This document shows, piece by piece, positions 8,001 to 17,631 of a DNA stretch of 64,000 nt (positions are counted from its first letter, which is position 1; every line of letters starts with the position of its first letter). Position numbers and translations under genes: made by a program. A model generated the notes under the pieces. It had not been told where the DNA came from. It did no database searches and was given only the letters and a program-made list of their open reading frames with translations. The DNA lies in the NCBI GenBank assembly GCA_031425155.1, contig JANPIV010000017.1, forward strand, positions 62,001 through 126,000, in the 5' to 3' direction. The stretch comes from M3007 sp031425155. Lineage in GTDB: Bacteria; Bacteroidota; Bacteroidia; Chitinophagales; Saprospiraceae.

Positions 8001-9984
8001 TGACTTCAAGGTAGATGAAATATTTCAACTAAAAGGTATTAATACGTATATCACTACGGATACTATATTTATTAATAATGTCCCTTATGGCTCTATAACG
8101 GGCAACCTGAGCATGGCCGACCGCGCTTCACCGCTGGCCTGGACACTCTTTTTAAATCAGAATAACCAACAAGTGCTGCGTGTAGTGGGTGGGTGGTTGC
8201 CCGGTGGTAATAAACCCCAACATATAGAAGAACTGGATCTGACGGTGCCGCCCGGGGAATTTGTCACCTCGCTTACTGCCCGCGATTTTCCTATGAATGT
8301 ACTGCAAACTTTTGTGCCGGGCATTTCCAAAACAGAAGGGCAATTCGAGGCCGATGTTACGCTGAGCGGGCCATTTAATGCTATCAATATGAATGGCGGC
8401 GCAGTTATAAAAACCGGAAAATTTCAACTGGATTATTTAAAGACCACCTATTACATAAAGAATCAGAAAATTGATCTTTCCGGCAATAGAATTTATGCCA
8501 CGGGCGACACCATCTATGACGCCAGCTATGCCACTGGTCAACGCCACATGGCCTTTATTCGCGGCGGTTTGTTGCACCAGCATTTCAAGGATTGGCGTCT
8601 GAACTGTACGGTGCGTTCCGAAGATTATAACTTCCTGATCCTCAACACTTCCGCAGAGGACAATTTGTTATATTATGGCCAGGCACTGGGCAAATTTGAA
8701 GCAAACTTTAGCGGTAGTTTCCGGCAGACCAATATCAGTATAGTGGCGACTACTGGTAAAGAAACACGTTTATATATTCCGATTGAATCCGTAGCGGATG
8801 CCCAGGATGTTCGGTTTATTAAATTCAAGAATAAGAGAGATACTGTAGTGACGGTTGATAAAACTAAGAATTTTACTATTGGCGACTTAAAAGGGCTTAA
8901 TTTTGAAATGAGCGTTACCATAACGCAGGATGCAGAAGTACAATTGATTTTTGATGAACAAGCCGGGGATATTATCAAGGGTAGGGGAGCGGGCGACATA
9001 AAACTGGTGATTACCCGGGAAGGGGAGTTCAAAATGTATGGTAATTACACGATTCAGAGTGGGGAATACCTGTTTACTTTGCTCAATTGGGTGAATAAAC
9101 CCTTTACCGTTTCGGAGGGTGGGGTAGTAGTCTGGTCGGGCGACCCCTATAGTGCACAGATCAATCTGGACGCTACGTATGTCGAGAATACCTCGCTCTA
9201 TAATTTTGTGCGCGACGAAGTAGAGTTGCTGCGCAGTACGCAACCGCAATTGGCCACCGATGCGGGCAAAGCCACGCAGGTCATCGTGACCATGCACCTG
9301 ACGGGTGATCTTTTGAAGCCGAATATCAGTTTTGATCTGGAATTCCCGAACCTACCGCCGCAGATTAAAACCATCGCCGACAATAAGTTACGTCTGTTGC
9401 GACAGGATCAGAACGAGTTGAACCGACAGGTATTTGGCCTGGTAGTAGTAGGCTCTTTTTTGCCTTCCGGGGGCTCCGATTTTGCCGTGCAGGCTTCCGC
9501 TTTCAATACGCTTACGCAGGTTTTGAGCAACCAATTTTCCAACTATCTGACTGGCCTGGCCACCGAGTGGTTTGGCGGGCGGGTGTCCAGTATTGATTTT
9601 GATGTGGCCTATAATGAGTACCAGAATTCTTTGCTGGAGCCAGGGCAGGAGAGTGCCAGCCAAACCGGGCGGGAACTCCAGTTACGGCTGACCAGCGGAC
9701 TGTTCAATGACCGGATAACCGTACAGTTTGGTTCCCAGTTTGGTTTGGGCAGCCCTGGCACGTCCACCAACGATGGTTTCCTGGGGGAAGATGCGGTCGT
9801 AGAAATCCAGATCACGGAGAATCGCCGATGGCGCCTGAAAGTCTATCAGCGCACCGAACCGGACATTGGTGGCGGTCAGTTGCGCTCCCGTTATGGTTTT
9901 GGTATTAGTTTCCGCCGCGAATACGATACGTTCAACGAACTGATGAGCGGATTGGGACTTTTTTGGAAGAAGAAGAATTCGTAG
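5005..9984 (+). CDS. Translocation/assembly module TamB-family (AsmA-like) protein
   Basis: A 1,659-aa protein with one N-terminal membrane span (about residues 29-50) followed by a very long, beta-rich periplasmic region and a C-terminal TamB/DUF490 domain (about residues 1230-1640). That end contains the GDIKLVITREGEFKMYGNYTI type segment and 'LLSNQFSNYL'-like amphipathic stretch usual in the family. TamB-like proteins span the periplasm as a hydrophobic groove and move phospholipids to, or help insert proteins in, the outer membrane. The length matches Bacteroidota homologues (1,400-1,700 aa). A GTG lies 17 codons upstream inside the terminator stem; the ATG at 5005 is preferred because it gives a short cytoplasmic tail before the span. 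No tamA/BamA-like gene is adjacent. Confidence 0.85.
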   Translation: MAEPVPPVSPVPRTPVSRILTMLRNGWRRVENLVFVLVVAFIALYFVLQMPAVQNWLVEKVTTYLSKELKTTVRIRHLDFEFFDKLVLDGVYVQDLQGDTLLYAGQLTAGLSANIFSLLDNRLEFDEVSLEKARFNIRRAAGEYDNNLQFLIDYFSTPKKDNTPKKPFKIGLKARNVHLHDVEFIQDDEVSGQKMRAAIRDGNVQLNQLNLVANVVDIRSVELDGLVFNLIQYPAKPLPPRTSVMQPVQTPLDSLAAGTLGKGNARPMLRFSLASFSLNKGYFSMDRFQKSPARTTDEGVMDFNHLLVQDIDLQAANIVSNPDSTFEGRLLNLAAREQSGFQLTRSQINRVVVGSTLTALYGANIQTPQSAIGDTIAFNYQDRNDFRQFNTKVGMDIRLAKGSHLRLGDIAYFSGAIARNNFFKSNRETVAEITGTVSGTVNNLNGRNLDIRVGNRAFMRGNFDGDDLTKGADLMRMTFDFQQLQSDIQSIRNIIPGFNAPQYFDRLGNIGFSGTYQVLFSYNHLLTGNLTSNLGSAKVDMELDLTGGREKAVYSGRLNLNNFDLGAWTGNPNFGKTTFNVNIADGSTGLTLPTLSAKLQGQIDTFYFKGYNYKNVKLDGSFEKKVFDGTVGIQDPNVDFVFDGSINLRDTTPVFIFKTDIRRLDLGKINLSKKDLVISGKVEQLRIAADNWSDLTGTAILRNFVLQSNDIKHRVDSLRFSSFLRPDGSRYFEVLSDIAEAYMEGNFNLKRAPREMMQLFSRHHPEFAAKLGFPPPDSLVLLDNFVLHVNIKNTRDLTQLFAPGLDTLTNIIIDGRVDAAEGSSNLAVSIPKIKYNAIQAQNIVVRWSAQDEIAQYYLRIPQSSISKTKLAPIRLQGQLQRNALSFKLTARDSNTIVRGVNLDGVLSAVDSLWQIKFNSSDIALFNQQWVMSEDNYVRFGKGFIATQEFEFFNGDQRIRLDSTNNGRGLSLSLTNFDLDFLNRFTASRNVTFKGKIYDFDFKVDEIFQLKGINTYITTDTIFINNVPYGSITGNLSMADRASPLAWTLFLNQNNQQVLRVVGGWLPGGNKPQHIEELDLTVPPGEFVTSLTARDFPMNVLQTFVPGISKTEGQFEADVTLSGPFNAINMNGGAVIKTGKFQLDYLKTTYYIKNQKIDLSGNRIYATGDTIYDASYATGQRHMAFIRGGLLHQHFKDWRLNCTVRSEDYNFLILNTSAEDNLLYYGQALGKFEANFSGSFRQTNISIVATTGKETRLYIPIESVADAQDVRFIKFKNKRDTVVTVDKTKNFTIGDLKGLNFEMSVTITQDAEVQLIFDEQAGDIIKGRGAGDIKLVITREGEFKMYGNYTIQSGEYLFTLLNWVNKPFTVSEGGVVVWSGDPYSAQINLDATYVENTSLYNFVRDEVELLRSTQPQLATDAGKATQVIVTMHLTGDLLKPNISFDLEFPNLPPQIKTIADNKLRLLRQDQNELNRQVFGLVVVGSFLPSGGSDFAVQASAFNTLTQVLSNQFSNYLTGLATEWFGGRVSSIDFDVAYNEYQNSLLEPGQESASQTGRELQLRLTSGLFNDRITVQFGSQFGLGSPGTSTNDGFLGEDAVVEIQITENRRWRLKVYQRTEPDIGGGQLRSRYGFGISFRREYDTFNELMSGLGLFWKKKNS

Positions 9985-10056
9985 CCCCACTTACTGAAAA
10001 ATCATTTCTGCTAAAAAGTATTTCGTTCGTACTATTGTTTGATAAACGAACGCAAC

Positions 10057-10725
10057 TTGAAAAATTCCACTCTCCGCAGTTCCGCTTGGTTTTCCCGCAC
10101 CGGCAAAGACGGCTTTATTTATCGGGCCTGGTTCAAAAAATAGGGTGTGCCGCAGGATGAACTGGCCGGAAAACCAATCATCGGTATTTGCAACACCTGG
10201 TCGGAATTAACCCCTTGTAATTCCCATTTCCGGGAACTAGCCGAATCCGTAAAACGCGGCATTCTGGAACAGGGCGGTTTTCCGGTGGAGTTTCCCGTCA
10301 TGTCGCTGGGCGAAACGCTGATCAAACCCACCGCCATGCTGTACCGCAACCAGGTCAGTATAGACGTGGAAGAATCCATCCGGGCCAATCCGATAGATGG
10401 CGTGGTGCTGCTATGCGGTTGCGACAAGACGACCCCGGCACTGGTGATGGGTGCGTGCAGCGTCAATATTCCCACCATTGTGGTGTCGGGCGGAGCCATG
10501 CTGACCGGGCGGCACCGAGGTAAGAGCATCAGTACCAGCGATATATGGCGATTCAGCGAGGCGCACCGCATGGGCCGGACGTTTATGTATGGTGCGGCGG
10601 CACTGGGAAACGAAGGTGGCCAACACACGATTTCTATTTTAAAAACCCAACTGAAACAGGTGATGGAACAGGTTTGCTGTGAGCGGGTGGCGGATTTCCC
10701 AGGGCATTTGGTAAGTCCGCAATAA
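10057..10725 (+). pseudogene. Chimeric remnant: dihydroxy-acid dehydratase (ilvD) head joined to FMN-dependent alpha-hydroxy-acid dehydrogenase tail
   Basis: The frame from about 10057 reads an IlvD-type N-terminus (WFSRTGKDGFIYRAW), then a TAG at 10141-10143 exactly where family members have glutamine (K-N-Q-G-V-P), so a CAG-to-TAG change is likely. No ATG is in place and only a TTG is available. After the stop, IlvD sequence continues: IIGICNTWSELTPCN, LLCGCDKTTPA with the cluster-binding cysteine, and DIWRFSEAHRMG. At about 10570-10580 it changes to GRTFMYGAAALG and KQVMEQVCCERVADFPGHLV, which match the extreme C-terminus of FMN-dependent lactate/2-hydroxy-acid dehydrogenases. About two thirds of IlvD and most of the dehydrogenase are missing. 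This is best read as a deletion between two formerly neighbouring genes plus a nonsense mutation. An open frame from the GTG at 10147 would give 192 aa, but no functional enzyme. Confidence 0.8.
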
Positions 10726-10831
10726 TTTAACACTCTTAAAAAGCACGATATTCAAATAGTCGCTTACATTTAGCCGCCCTATTTTCCGCTCCCTGCAAGG
10801 CCGCTTGAAAAGAGAAAACAATCTTCTTCTT

Positions 10832-12331
10832 ATGCCAAAAAGAAAGAATATTACCGAGTCTGTGGAAGATACCGATGAGCTAGATCGTATTCTCGCCCTC
10901 GAAAACACGCCGATGCCCGAGGACTTATCGGAGCAAATCAATACGCTGGGCGAATATGCTACCCAGGCGGCGATCGGCGAGATTTATATTCAGGATAATC
11001 TTGGCCGATTGCGCGGGGCTTTCGACCCGCTTACTCCTTCGCAGGCGGCCGATCAACTGGGGGCAATGGTCGCGCGGCTGCAAGTCCGCATTAACACCCA
11101 GACCGCTCTGCGACAACAACTTATCAATTTTGCCAATCGCGTAGTGGTTCCCCGCGAGGATGGGGAGTTCACTGGCAATGGCAAATGTTATGTTCAGTTT
11201 GTCAACGTTGGCCTGGGTGATTGTACGTTGATTACTACCCCAAAGGGCGTAAAAATCATGATTGACTGCGGCAGCGATGCTCTCAGCGATGTCACTTCCC
11301 TCATTCCTGACTACAATATCCTGGTGAATGGCACCCCGGAGGTCATTATTCGCAATTCCATTACCTCCCAGACTTTCCTGAACAGCACCACGGCCATAGA
11401 TATTCTGATCCTTAGTCACCCCGATGCCGATCACCACAACAAACTGGAAGATATTCTCGGCCTGATTGCCAATTTTAAAGTCAATATAGTGTATTATGGT
11501 GGAGCGGACAATATTGAGGCTTTTACTTCCAGTGCCTATATAAAAGGTGTTGCCGGGACCACTAGCAGCAACCTGCGCAAAGTGGTGCTGCGCGAAGAAG
11601 CAACTTTGAGTAATACAGGCAACATTGTTGTGACCAAAACGATCAATGACCTCCCGCTCGGCACCATTGCCGGTAAAGCGAACACCATTGGCGATGAATT
11701 CGTGGGGGCTACCAGTGGAGAGATCGTGTTGTATTATGAGGATGGAGAGAGCAATTTCCGGCTTTCCGTTCTGGCCAGCAATGTCACCGGCGTTTGGAGA
11801 GACGACGCGTTTGTCACCAATGATGCCAATATAAAAACAGCCGGGGAAATGAAACTCGATGCTACCCCCCCCAATAAAAAGAGCCTCGTGGCTATGATAC
11901 GTTGCTTCGGTCAACAGGCACTGATTTGCGGCGACGCGACGGCACTCACAGAAAAGTTTATGAGCGATTATTTCTCTGTTTCTCTGGGACTGGTGCAAAC
12001 CCTGCGTTTGGGTCATCATGGCAGTGCGACTTCTTCCAGCGAGGTTTTTGTGGATGACCTCACGGCGATGAGCAGGGCCGTGGCCAGCACGAGCGGCCAA
12101 ACCACCACTTTGCACAGCTTGCCGAAAAAACTCATCCTCGACCTTTTTACCCCCAAACTACCGACCACCGCTACCGCCCATACGATCTGGGCTTTTGAAT
12201 CGGGCGATACGATTGCCCATGATGATTATTTCAACGGTATTACCACCCAATTATATGCGACGGGCTCCAATGATACTATCGGCTATGCCATACCCAAACC
12301 GAATATGGATATTTCACAAGGGCCATTTTAA
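10832..12331 (+). CDS. ComEC/Rec2-like metallo-beta-lactamase-fold protein
   Basis: A 499-aa soluble protein. Residues 1-105 are helical and not recognised. From about residue 115 it follows the MBL fold of the ComEC C-terminal domain class: YVQFVNVGLGDCTLI, MIDCGSD, the metal motif ILSHPDADHHN near residue 194, and LRLGHHGSATSSS near residue 395. That class hydrolyses phosphodiester bonds or is an orphan relative of the DNA-uptake nuclease; no ComEC transmembrane domain is present here. The start at 10832 is chosen over a TTG nine codons upstream. The next gene (DUF6603) starts 20 bp after its stop, suggesting co-transcription, and this is the first gene of the unknown cluster that runs to 32.4 kb. 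Substrate is unknown. Confidence 0.75.
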   Translation: MPKRKNITESVEDTDELDRILALENTPMPEDLSEQINTLGEYATQAAIGEIYIQDNLGRLRGAFDPLTPSQAADQLGAMVARLQVRINTQTALRQQLINFANRVVVPREDGEFTGNGKCYVQFVNVGLGDCTLITTPKGVKIMIDCGSDALSDVTSLIPDYNILVNGTPEVIIRNSITSQTFLNSTTAIDILILSHPDADHHNKLEDILGLIANFKVNIVYYGGADNIEAFTSSAYIKGVAGTTSSNLRKVVLREEATLSNTGNIVVTKTINDLPLGTIAGKANTIGDEFVGATSGEIVLYYEDGESNFRLSVLASNVTGVWRDDAFVTNDANIKTAGEMKLDATPPNKKSLVAMIRCFGQQALICGDATALTEKFMSDYFSVSLGLVQTLRLGHHGSATSSSEVFVDDLTAMSRAVASTSGQTTTLHSLPKKLILDLFTPKLPTTATAHTIWAFESGDTIAHDDYFNGITTQLYATGSNDTIGYAIPKPNMDISQGPF

Positions 12332-12351
12332 TCACTGTCTAACGCTGCGCC

Positions 12352-15300
12352 ATGACCATCGCCGAAATTAACACCGTTTTGCAGGGGCAATTGCCGACAA
12401 TTACGCTGTCGCCTGCCACTTTTGGCCAAGACCCTGGTTTGACACCGATATTACAACAATATTTTTCCGAGACCAAAGGCGAAATTGTCATCGGTGGCGT
12501 AACGGCGGCCAACTACAAGTTCGACTCGGTGAATGGCATCATCACGTTTTCCGGCACGGGCCAGGGCGGGCCTTTTGATAAAATGACCGTTACCTCGGTG
12601 GTCATTAAAATGGTCAATGCCGTTCCGCAAATTTCGATCTCGGCCACCGCCGCCGATGGCTGGTCGCTACATCCCGCTTTCCCGGCCCTCAATGCTCCGA
12701 TCATCCAGCAATTACCGCTGAGCAGTCCGCAATTGTACTGGGCCAGTTACGATAGCGACACTGACGAAACCATCAAAGGGTTTTATTTTGAAGGAAAACT
12801 CGACCTGACTAGTTCGCCGCTGAACGTGTTGAGCGCCTTGTTGCCCGGTTTACCCGCGCCCGACATCTGGGGTCAACTGGATATGGTGGGCAGTAATACC
12901 GGCACGGTCATGCAGTTTGTACCCGATGGCGTGCTCACCATTGATGCCAGTGAGCAACCTGCCCAACTTGGCCCCTTCACCTTGACGGCCCCCAAACTGC
13001 AAATTTTTGCCAATTCCGTTTTCAATACCCACGACAACGTCTGGCAGGCGGACAATTTTGTGCGTATCAGCAGTTCTTTGAAATTCAAAACCAACTGGAT
13101 CACTTTTCAGGCCGATATTAAGGACATCGCCACCGATATTGTTTTCGATGCCAAGATGAGCCTGCCACTCGGTGCCGCCCTGGCCGATCTGATCAATTTT
13201 GTCGGCGGCACGGCCCTGAGCATCCCCGGTTTTAATTTGCAGTTCCCGGATGACTTGTTTTTACAGGATATTCAGGTGCATTTTTCGCCGACCGGAACGC
13301 CAAAAATCAAACTGATTGCCCTGGAAGTGGGTACTTCACCCAGTGAAAAATGGAAACTATGGAGCGACAGTGTATTTCTGGAAAATATTGATGTCGTCTT
13401 TCACATTCTGCCGGGCGGTACGGGTACCGACACGGTGGTGGACGGGCAATTTTCGGGTCAGGTCAGCGAGTGGCTCAATCTGCGCGCCGGATTTTCCACC
13501 GACGGCAATTATTTGTTCTACGGCGGTCTGGCTAAACCCGTCTCTATCGGGCAGTTATACACGTTTTTTTCAGGCGCAACCAACCCCGATTTGCCCGATC
13601 TGAACGTAGAAACCCTTTATTTTCAACTAAATTTATCCAAACAACAAGGCAACAGTTATGCCGGGGAATTGACGATGGACGGCGAATGGGACATCGTGAC
13701 CCAGCCCACCAAATTCAGTCTCGACGGGTTGCTTTTTAAAATAAACCAGGCCGCTGGCGGTGCCGTCACCATCGAAGCCGGGGGCATTATGGCCATTTCC
13801 GACTACACGCTTTCGGTGGATGGCCAATACGTGACCGATGAGGGCTGGACACTCAGCGGCGATCTGGCTTTGCAGGATGAAAAAAAAAGCCTGGCCGACC
13901 TCGGCGCAAAAATTGATAGTTCTTTCGGCAGCGGGCAGGCCAATGCGCCGTCTATTCCCACCTTTTTGACCGATTGGTCGGTGCAAAGTCTGCACACCGA
14001 TTTTAATACCAAAACCAAGAATTTTGACTTTGCCATTGATGTAAAAAACGCCGATTTGCCCGCCCTCGATCTGGCTTTTGGCATTCACCTGACCCATAGC
14101 GACACGGCATTTACCAAAGAATTTGATGCCATTGCTAAGTATATTTCGGCCAAAGTCAACGTCGAATTTGATATTACCATCACCGAAGAAGACAGCGTTG
14201 GGCCACCGGCTTCCAAGAAATTTACACTGCTGGGCGTGTATAAAGCCGATGTGCCGCCAACCTTGGCCGAACTGCTGGAAACCATCAGTCAGGATTTTCA
14301 AATCAATGCCAATCTGCCTGCCGAACTCAACCTGAATGCCCAGGTAGATGGTTTTGCCCTGGAAATACAGCAAATTGACAGCAACCCGACCACCGTCGAG
14401 GCCGCTGGCGAGTTTACTATTCAGATTAAAAACACGACCTTAAATATCTATTTTGCCTATACCAATAACGTGGCCTCTGATGCGGCGTTCAAAACGCCCA
14501 TTTTGGTGGATGGCAAACCAGCCTACGTATTTGGTGCCTCGTTGGGTGGCGTTTTTGCGCTGGCTGATCTCCCAGTAGTCGGTAAAGTACCGGGAATCAA
14601 TCAGTTAGCCATTGACAAACTCGGTTTTTTCTATACCAATGCCGTGCTGGCGCAAAGTGAACAGGCTTATTTCCAGGTACCGCAAGTCGGCGATCCCGGC
14701 AAATTGGCCCCCAATCCTGCCCAGGCAGTACTGAACCAAAGTGGCTTCAACCTGCTCGCCGTATTTGGCACGCAGGGTGCTAAACCTACTGATCCGGTCA
14801 AGCCGTTGGGCAGCGGTAACATGAGCATCCCGGTTGGTACGGGTACGCCGCCGCCCCAGCAGCCACCTGCTTTTGCGACCACTGCCGCCCAGCCCACTTC
14901 GCCGATTCACTGGATTGATATTAATAAAACTTTCGGTCCGGTTTCGCTCAATCAGGTCGGGCTGAATTACAGTAGCGGCGAGGCTTCGATTGGCATTTCG
15001 GCGGGTATGACGATGGGTGGTTTCATGCTCGATTTGATGCAATTGTCGGTCACTTTCCCGATGCCCATGCCCGGACAAGCGGCGGGCAGCACGGTCAGTT
15101 TTGATCTGGAAGGACTGGCGATGAGCATCAATAAAGGAGGCTTGCAACTCGGCGGCGCGTTTTTGAAAGCCATAGACCAGGATAAGAGCGTCAGTTATTA
15201 CGGCGAGGTCGTGGTGCAGGTAGCCAACTTGGGTTTCAAGGCCGTTGGCGGTTATTCCCCGAATGCGAATCCCGCTTCCTTCTTTATTTATGTCAATATC

Positions 15301-17241
15301 GAAATACCGCTGGGCGGGCCGCCTTTCCTGTTCATCACTGGACTGGCCGGTGGTTTTGGCATCAATCGCGCCCTGAACCTGCCCACGGTGGATGGCCTGT
15401 CCCACTGTTTGCTCATACCCGGCGTGGCACCCCCGGAACAGGCTTCGCCCGCCGATACGATCAAACTTGTGCTGCCCGCTTTACAGCAAATGTGTCCTTC
15501 GCAACCCGGCGAATATTGGGTGGCGGCAGGCATTCAGTTTACGTCGTTTGAAATGATCCAAGCCTTCGCGCTGGTTACGGTGGCGTTCGGCGTGGACTTG
15601 CAGATCGGGTTGATCGGCACGTGTGCCATGACGTTCCCGACCGGCGATACCGAAGTAGCGGTGGCTTACGTGGAAATAGATATTGTGGCCTCGTTCACGG
15701 CCAGCACCGGACTATTGGCGGTGGACGGACGTTTGTCGCCCGCGTCCTATATTTTGGGTGGATTCGTACATCTAGCGGGCGGTTTTGCCTTTTACATCTG
15801 GTTTAGCGGCCCGCAGAAAGGCGATTTCGTGGTGTCGCTGGGCGGTTACCATCCGGCATTTAACAACCCGGATTACTACCCCACGGTGCCGCGTCTGAGC
15901 ATGTCGTTTGCACTGGGGCCGTTCCAGGTGATCGGGCAGGCCTATTTTGCACTTACTCCGTCCATGATGATGGCCGGCATTGGGCTGGCCGCCACCTGGA
16001 ATTCGGGGCCGCTGAAAGTATGGTTCGATTTCGGGGTGGACTTTTTGATCGGCTGGGCACCCTTCCATTACGAGGCTGATGCCTACATTCATTTGGGTAT
16101 TTCGCTCAATTTGGGCTTGTTCACGCTCAGCCTCCACGTGGGTGCGGACTTGTACGTTTGGGGGCCGCAGTTCGGTGGGGTGGCGCACGTGGACCTGGAT
16201 GTGGTGTCGTTTACGATCAGTTTCGGGGCACCGCGCAGTGCGCCGCCGCCGGTCGGCTGGGCTGATTTTAAGGCAAAATTCTTACCGCCCTCCACTACGC
16301 CTACCCAAACAGCGCGTGAGGCAATGGGCGTAAATGCTGATCCGCCACCCGTTACGATCAATATTATTAAAGCCGACGTGACGCTGGGTTTGTTGAAAAA
16401 AGACGTGCCCGGTTATAATTGGGTGGTGGATCCCGATCATTTCAACATCTTGACGAACAGCACAATACCTTCCAATTATGCCGCCTGGAATGTCGCCAAA
16501 CCGCAGAAACCTGCCGACGCGAATATTCCGAATACGGTGAGCAGTTACAATCAGGCTTCGGCGCAGCCCTACCTGAGCCTGCCAGCAGAACATTTTTCGG
16601 ATACGCAGGTCTGGAACCCCGACGTGCATATCAAACCGATGGGGCTCGACAGCATCCAGTCGTACCACGCTATCACTTTACATCAACGGGCCGAAACCGA
16701 TCCGCCGGGCACGTTCAGTCTGGCCGTCACCGCAGTTTCCATCCAGCCAACGCTGCTCCGTACGAACCAGGCCCTGTGGGGAAAACCCGACGCTCCCGAT
16801 GCCAAACCCAACACGAATCCCAATATTCTGCCCCTGGCCAACGACGCGCTCACGGGTTTTCTGATTTTCCCGATTCCGCGCACGCCCGATCAGGTGAGCA
16901 ATGTGCTGCTCATCAATATGCTGTTCCAATCTGGTTTTGATGCCAATTTCACCTACACGAAACAGGCTCTGGATTCGCAATTTACGGTCAATAGCAAGGT
17001 GGATGACAGTAAGAATCTGGACATTTCCATCAGCGGAGCGACTACGCAAGAGATTGATAGTCAAGGCTACATTCTTTCTGCTTTGACGAATACCTGGGTG
17101 GTCGGTCAACGCAATGCGGTACTGGCAGATTTGTTGAACAATAACTTTCTGACTTACGGTTCCGACGAAATTGACCTGAAACTGCTGGCCACGGAGAAGG
17201 CGTTGACGGATTGGCCGGTGGTGGAATTGATGGGGAGTTGA
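12352..17241 (+). CDS. Giant DUF6603-domain protein
   Basis: A 1,629-aa protein with no signal peptide and no clear membrane anchor. Its first 850 residues are built of beta-rich, alternating hydrophobic segments with repeated 'LTLDGxWxI'-like strands. Residues about 880-1300 match what I recognise as the DUF6603 region: a Gly-rich hydrophobic core with FLFITGLAGGFGINRAL, GGFVHLAGGFAFYIWFSG and FDFGVDFLIGWAPFHYEADAYIHLGI. The C-terminal 300 residues are another, unrecognised domain. DUF6603 has no assigned function; it occurs in scattered bacteria and fungi. The amphipathic beta pattern would suit a secreted or envelope-associated structure, which is inference. It is followed by a MITE-like repeat, so the next gene may be separately transcribed. 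Confidence 0.7.
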   Translation: MTIAEINTVLQGQLPTITLSPATFGQDPGLTPILQQYFSETKGEIVIGGVTAANYKFDSVNGIITFSGTGQGGPFDKMTVTSVVIKMVNAVPQISISATAADGWSLHPAFPALNAPIIQQLPLSSPQLYWASYDSDTDETIKGFYFEGKLDLTSSPLNVLSALLPGLPAPDIWGQLDMVGSNTGTVMQFVPDGVLTIDASEQPAQLGPFTLTAPKLQIFANSVFNTHDNVWQADNFVRISSSLKFKTNWITFQADIKDIATDIVFDAKMSLPLGAALADLINFVGGTALSIPGFNLQFPDDLFLQDIQVHFSPTGTPKIKLIALEVGTSPSEKWKLWSDSVFLENIDVVFHILPGGTGTDTVVDGQFSGQVSEWLNLRAGFSTDGNYLFYGGLAKPVSIGQLYTFFSGATNPDLPDLNVETLYFQLNLSKQQGNSYAGELTMDGEWDIVTQPTKFSLDGLLFKINQAAGGAVTIEAGGIMAISDYTLSVDGQYVTDEGWTLSGDLALQDEKKSLADLGAKIDSSFGSGQANAPSIPTFLTDWSVQSLHTDFNTKTKNFDFAIDVKNADLPALDLAFGIHLTHSDTAFTKEFDAIAKYISAKVNVEFDITITEEDSVGPPASKKFTLLGVYKADVPPTLAELLETISQDFQINANLPAELNLNAQVDGFALEIQQIDSNPTTVEAAGEFTIQIKNTTLNIYFAYTNNVASDAAFKTPILVDGKPAYVFGASLGGVFALADLPVVGKVPGINQLAIDKLGFFYTNAVLAQSEQAYFQVPQVGDPGKLAPNPAQAVLNQSGFNLLAVFGTQGAKPTDPVKPLGSGNMSIPVGTGTPPPQQPPAFATTAAQPTSPIHWIDINKTFGPVSLNQVGLNYSSGEASIGISAGMTMGGFMLDLMQLSVTFPMPMPGQAAGSTVSFDLEGLAMSINKGGLQLGGAFLKAIDQDKSVSYYGEVVVQVANLGFKAVGGYSPNANPASFFIYVNIEIPLGGPPFLFITGLAGGFGINRALNLPTVDGLSHCLLIPGVAPPEQASPADTIKLVLPALQQMCPSQPGEYWVAAGIQFTSFEMIQAFALVTVAFGVDLQIGLIGTCAMTFPTGDTEVAVAYVEIDIVASFTASTGLLAVDGRLSPASYILGGFVHLAGGFAFYIWFSGPQKGDFVVSLGGYHPAFNNPDYYPTVPRLSMSFALGPFQVIGQAYFALTPSMMMAGIGLAATWNSGPLKVWFDFGVDFLIGWAPFHYEADAYIHLGISLNLGLFTLSLHVGADLYVWGPQFGGVAHVDLDVVSFTISFGAPRSAPPPVGWADFKAKFLPPSTTPTQTAREAMGVNADPPPVTINIIKADVTLGLLKKDVPGYNWVVDPDHFNILTNSTIPSNYAAWNVAKPQKPADANIPNTVSSYNQASAQPYLSLPAEHFSDTQVWNPDVHIKPMGLDSIQSYHAITLHQRAETDPPGTFSLAVTAVSIQPTLLRTNQALWGKPDAPDAKPNTNPNILPLANDALTGFLIFPIPRTPDQVSNVLLINMLFQSGFDANFTYTKQALDSQFTVNSKVDDSKNLDISISGATTQEIDSQGYILSALTNTWVVGQRNAVLADLLNNNFLTYGSDEIDLKLLATEKALTDWPVVELMGS

Positions 17242-17242
17242 A

Positions 17243-17583
17243 GGCACCCCACCCCTGGCCCCTCCCCCGAAAGGGAGGGGGAGAACACTGAGTTTCAATC
17301 TATTGATTTTCAGTACCTTGGAGAAATAGATTGTTGTCGTGATGGTGACTTTTATTAACTTTGGTAATTAGGGCAAATCACTCAAGGTATTGACAATGAA
17401 TAAAAAAACATCGCGATGTAGTCCCCATTTCTTTTGGGGAAGGGACACTTAATCGAAGCGTTTTCTACTCATTTTGAGTGCCTTGACAATAGACCGATAT
17501 TTCATCAAGGTACTGTAAATCAATGGTTTGAAACTCGATGTAGTCCCCCTCCCTTTCTGGGGAGGGGTTAGGGGTGGGGTTGC
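17243..17583. repeat. MITE-like palindromic repeat element
   Basis: About 341 bp with long imperfect terminal inverted repeats of about 85 bp. The left end (17243 on) runs CACCCCACCCCT, a CCCCTCCC/GGGAGGGG hairpin, then TGAGTTTCAA, ATTGATTT and CAGTACCTTG. The reverse complement of the right end (17583 backwards) shows the same blocks in the same order and spacing. It contains no gene. The G+C-rich hairpin near 17259-17281 directly follows the DUF6603 stop codon and could terminate transcription. Similar CCCCTAACCCCTCCCC-type blocks are common dispersed repeats in Bacteroidota and other phyla. It occupies almost all of the 390-bp gap between two cluster genes. Confidence 0.75.
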
Positions 17584-17631
17584 ACTAACCCTTTCATTAT
17601 CAATAATTTAATACAACCTACACCATTCCAC

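Noticed and set aside
10925..12115. A 396-codon minus-strand frame opposite the MBL gene
   Set aside because: The plus-strand protein has conserved metal motifs and continues to a normal stop. The minus frame shows no family features.
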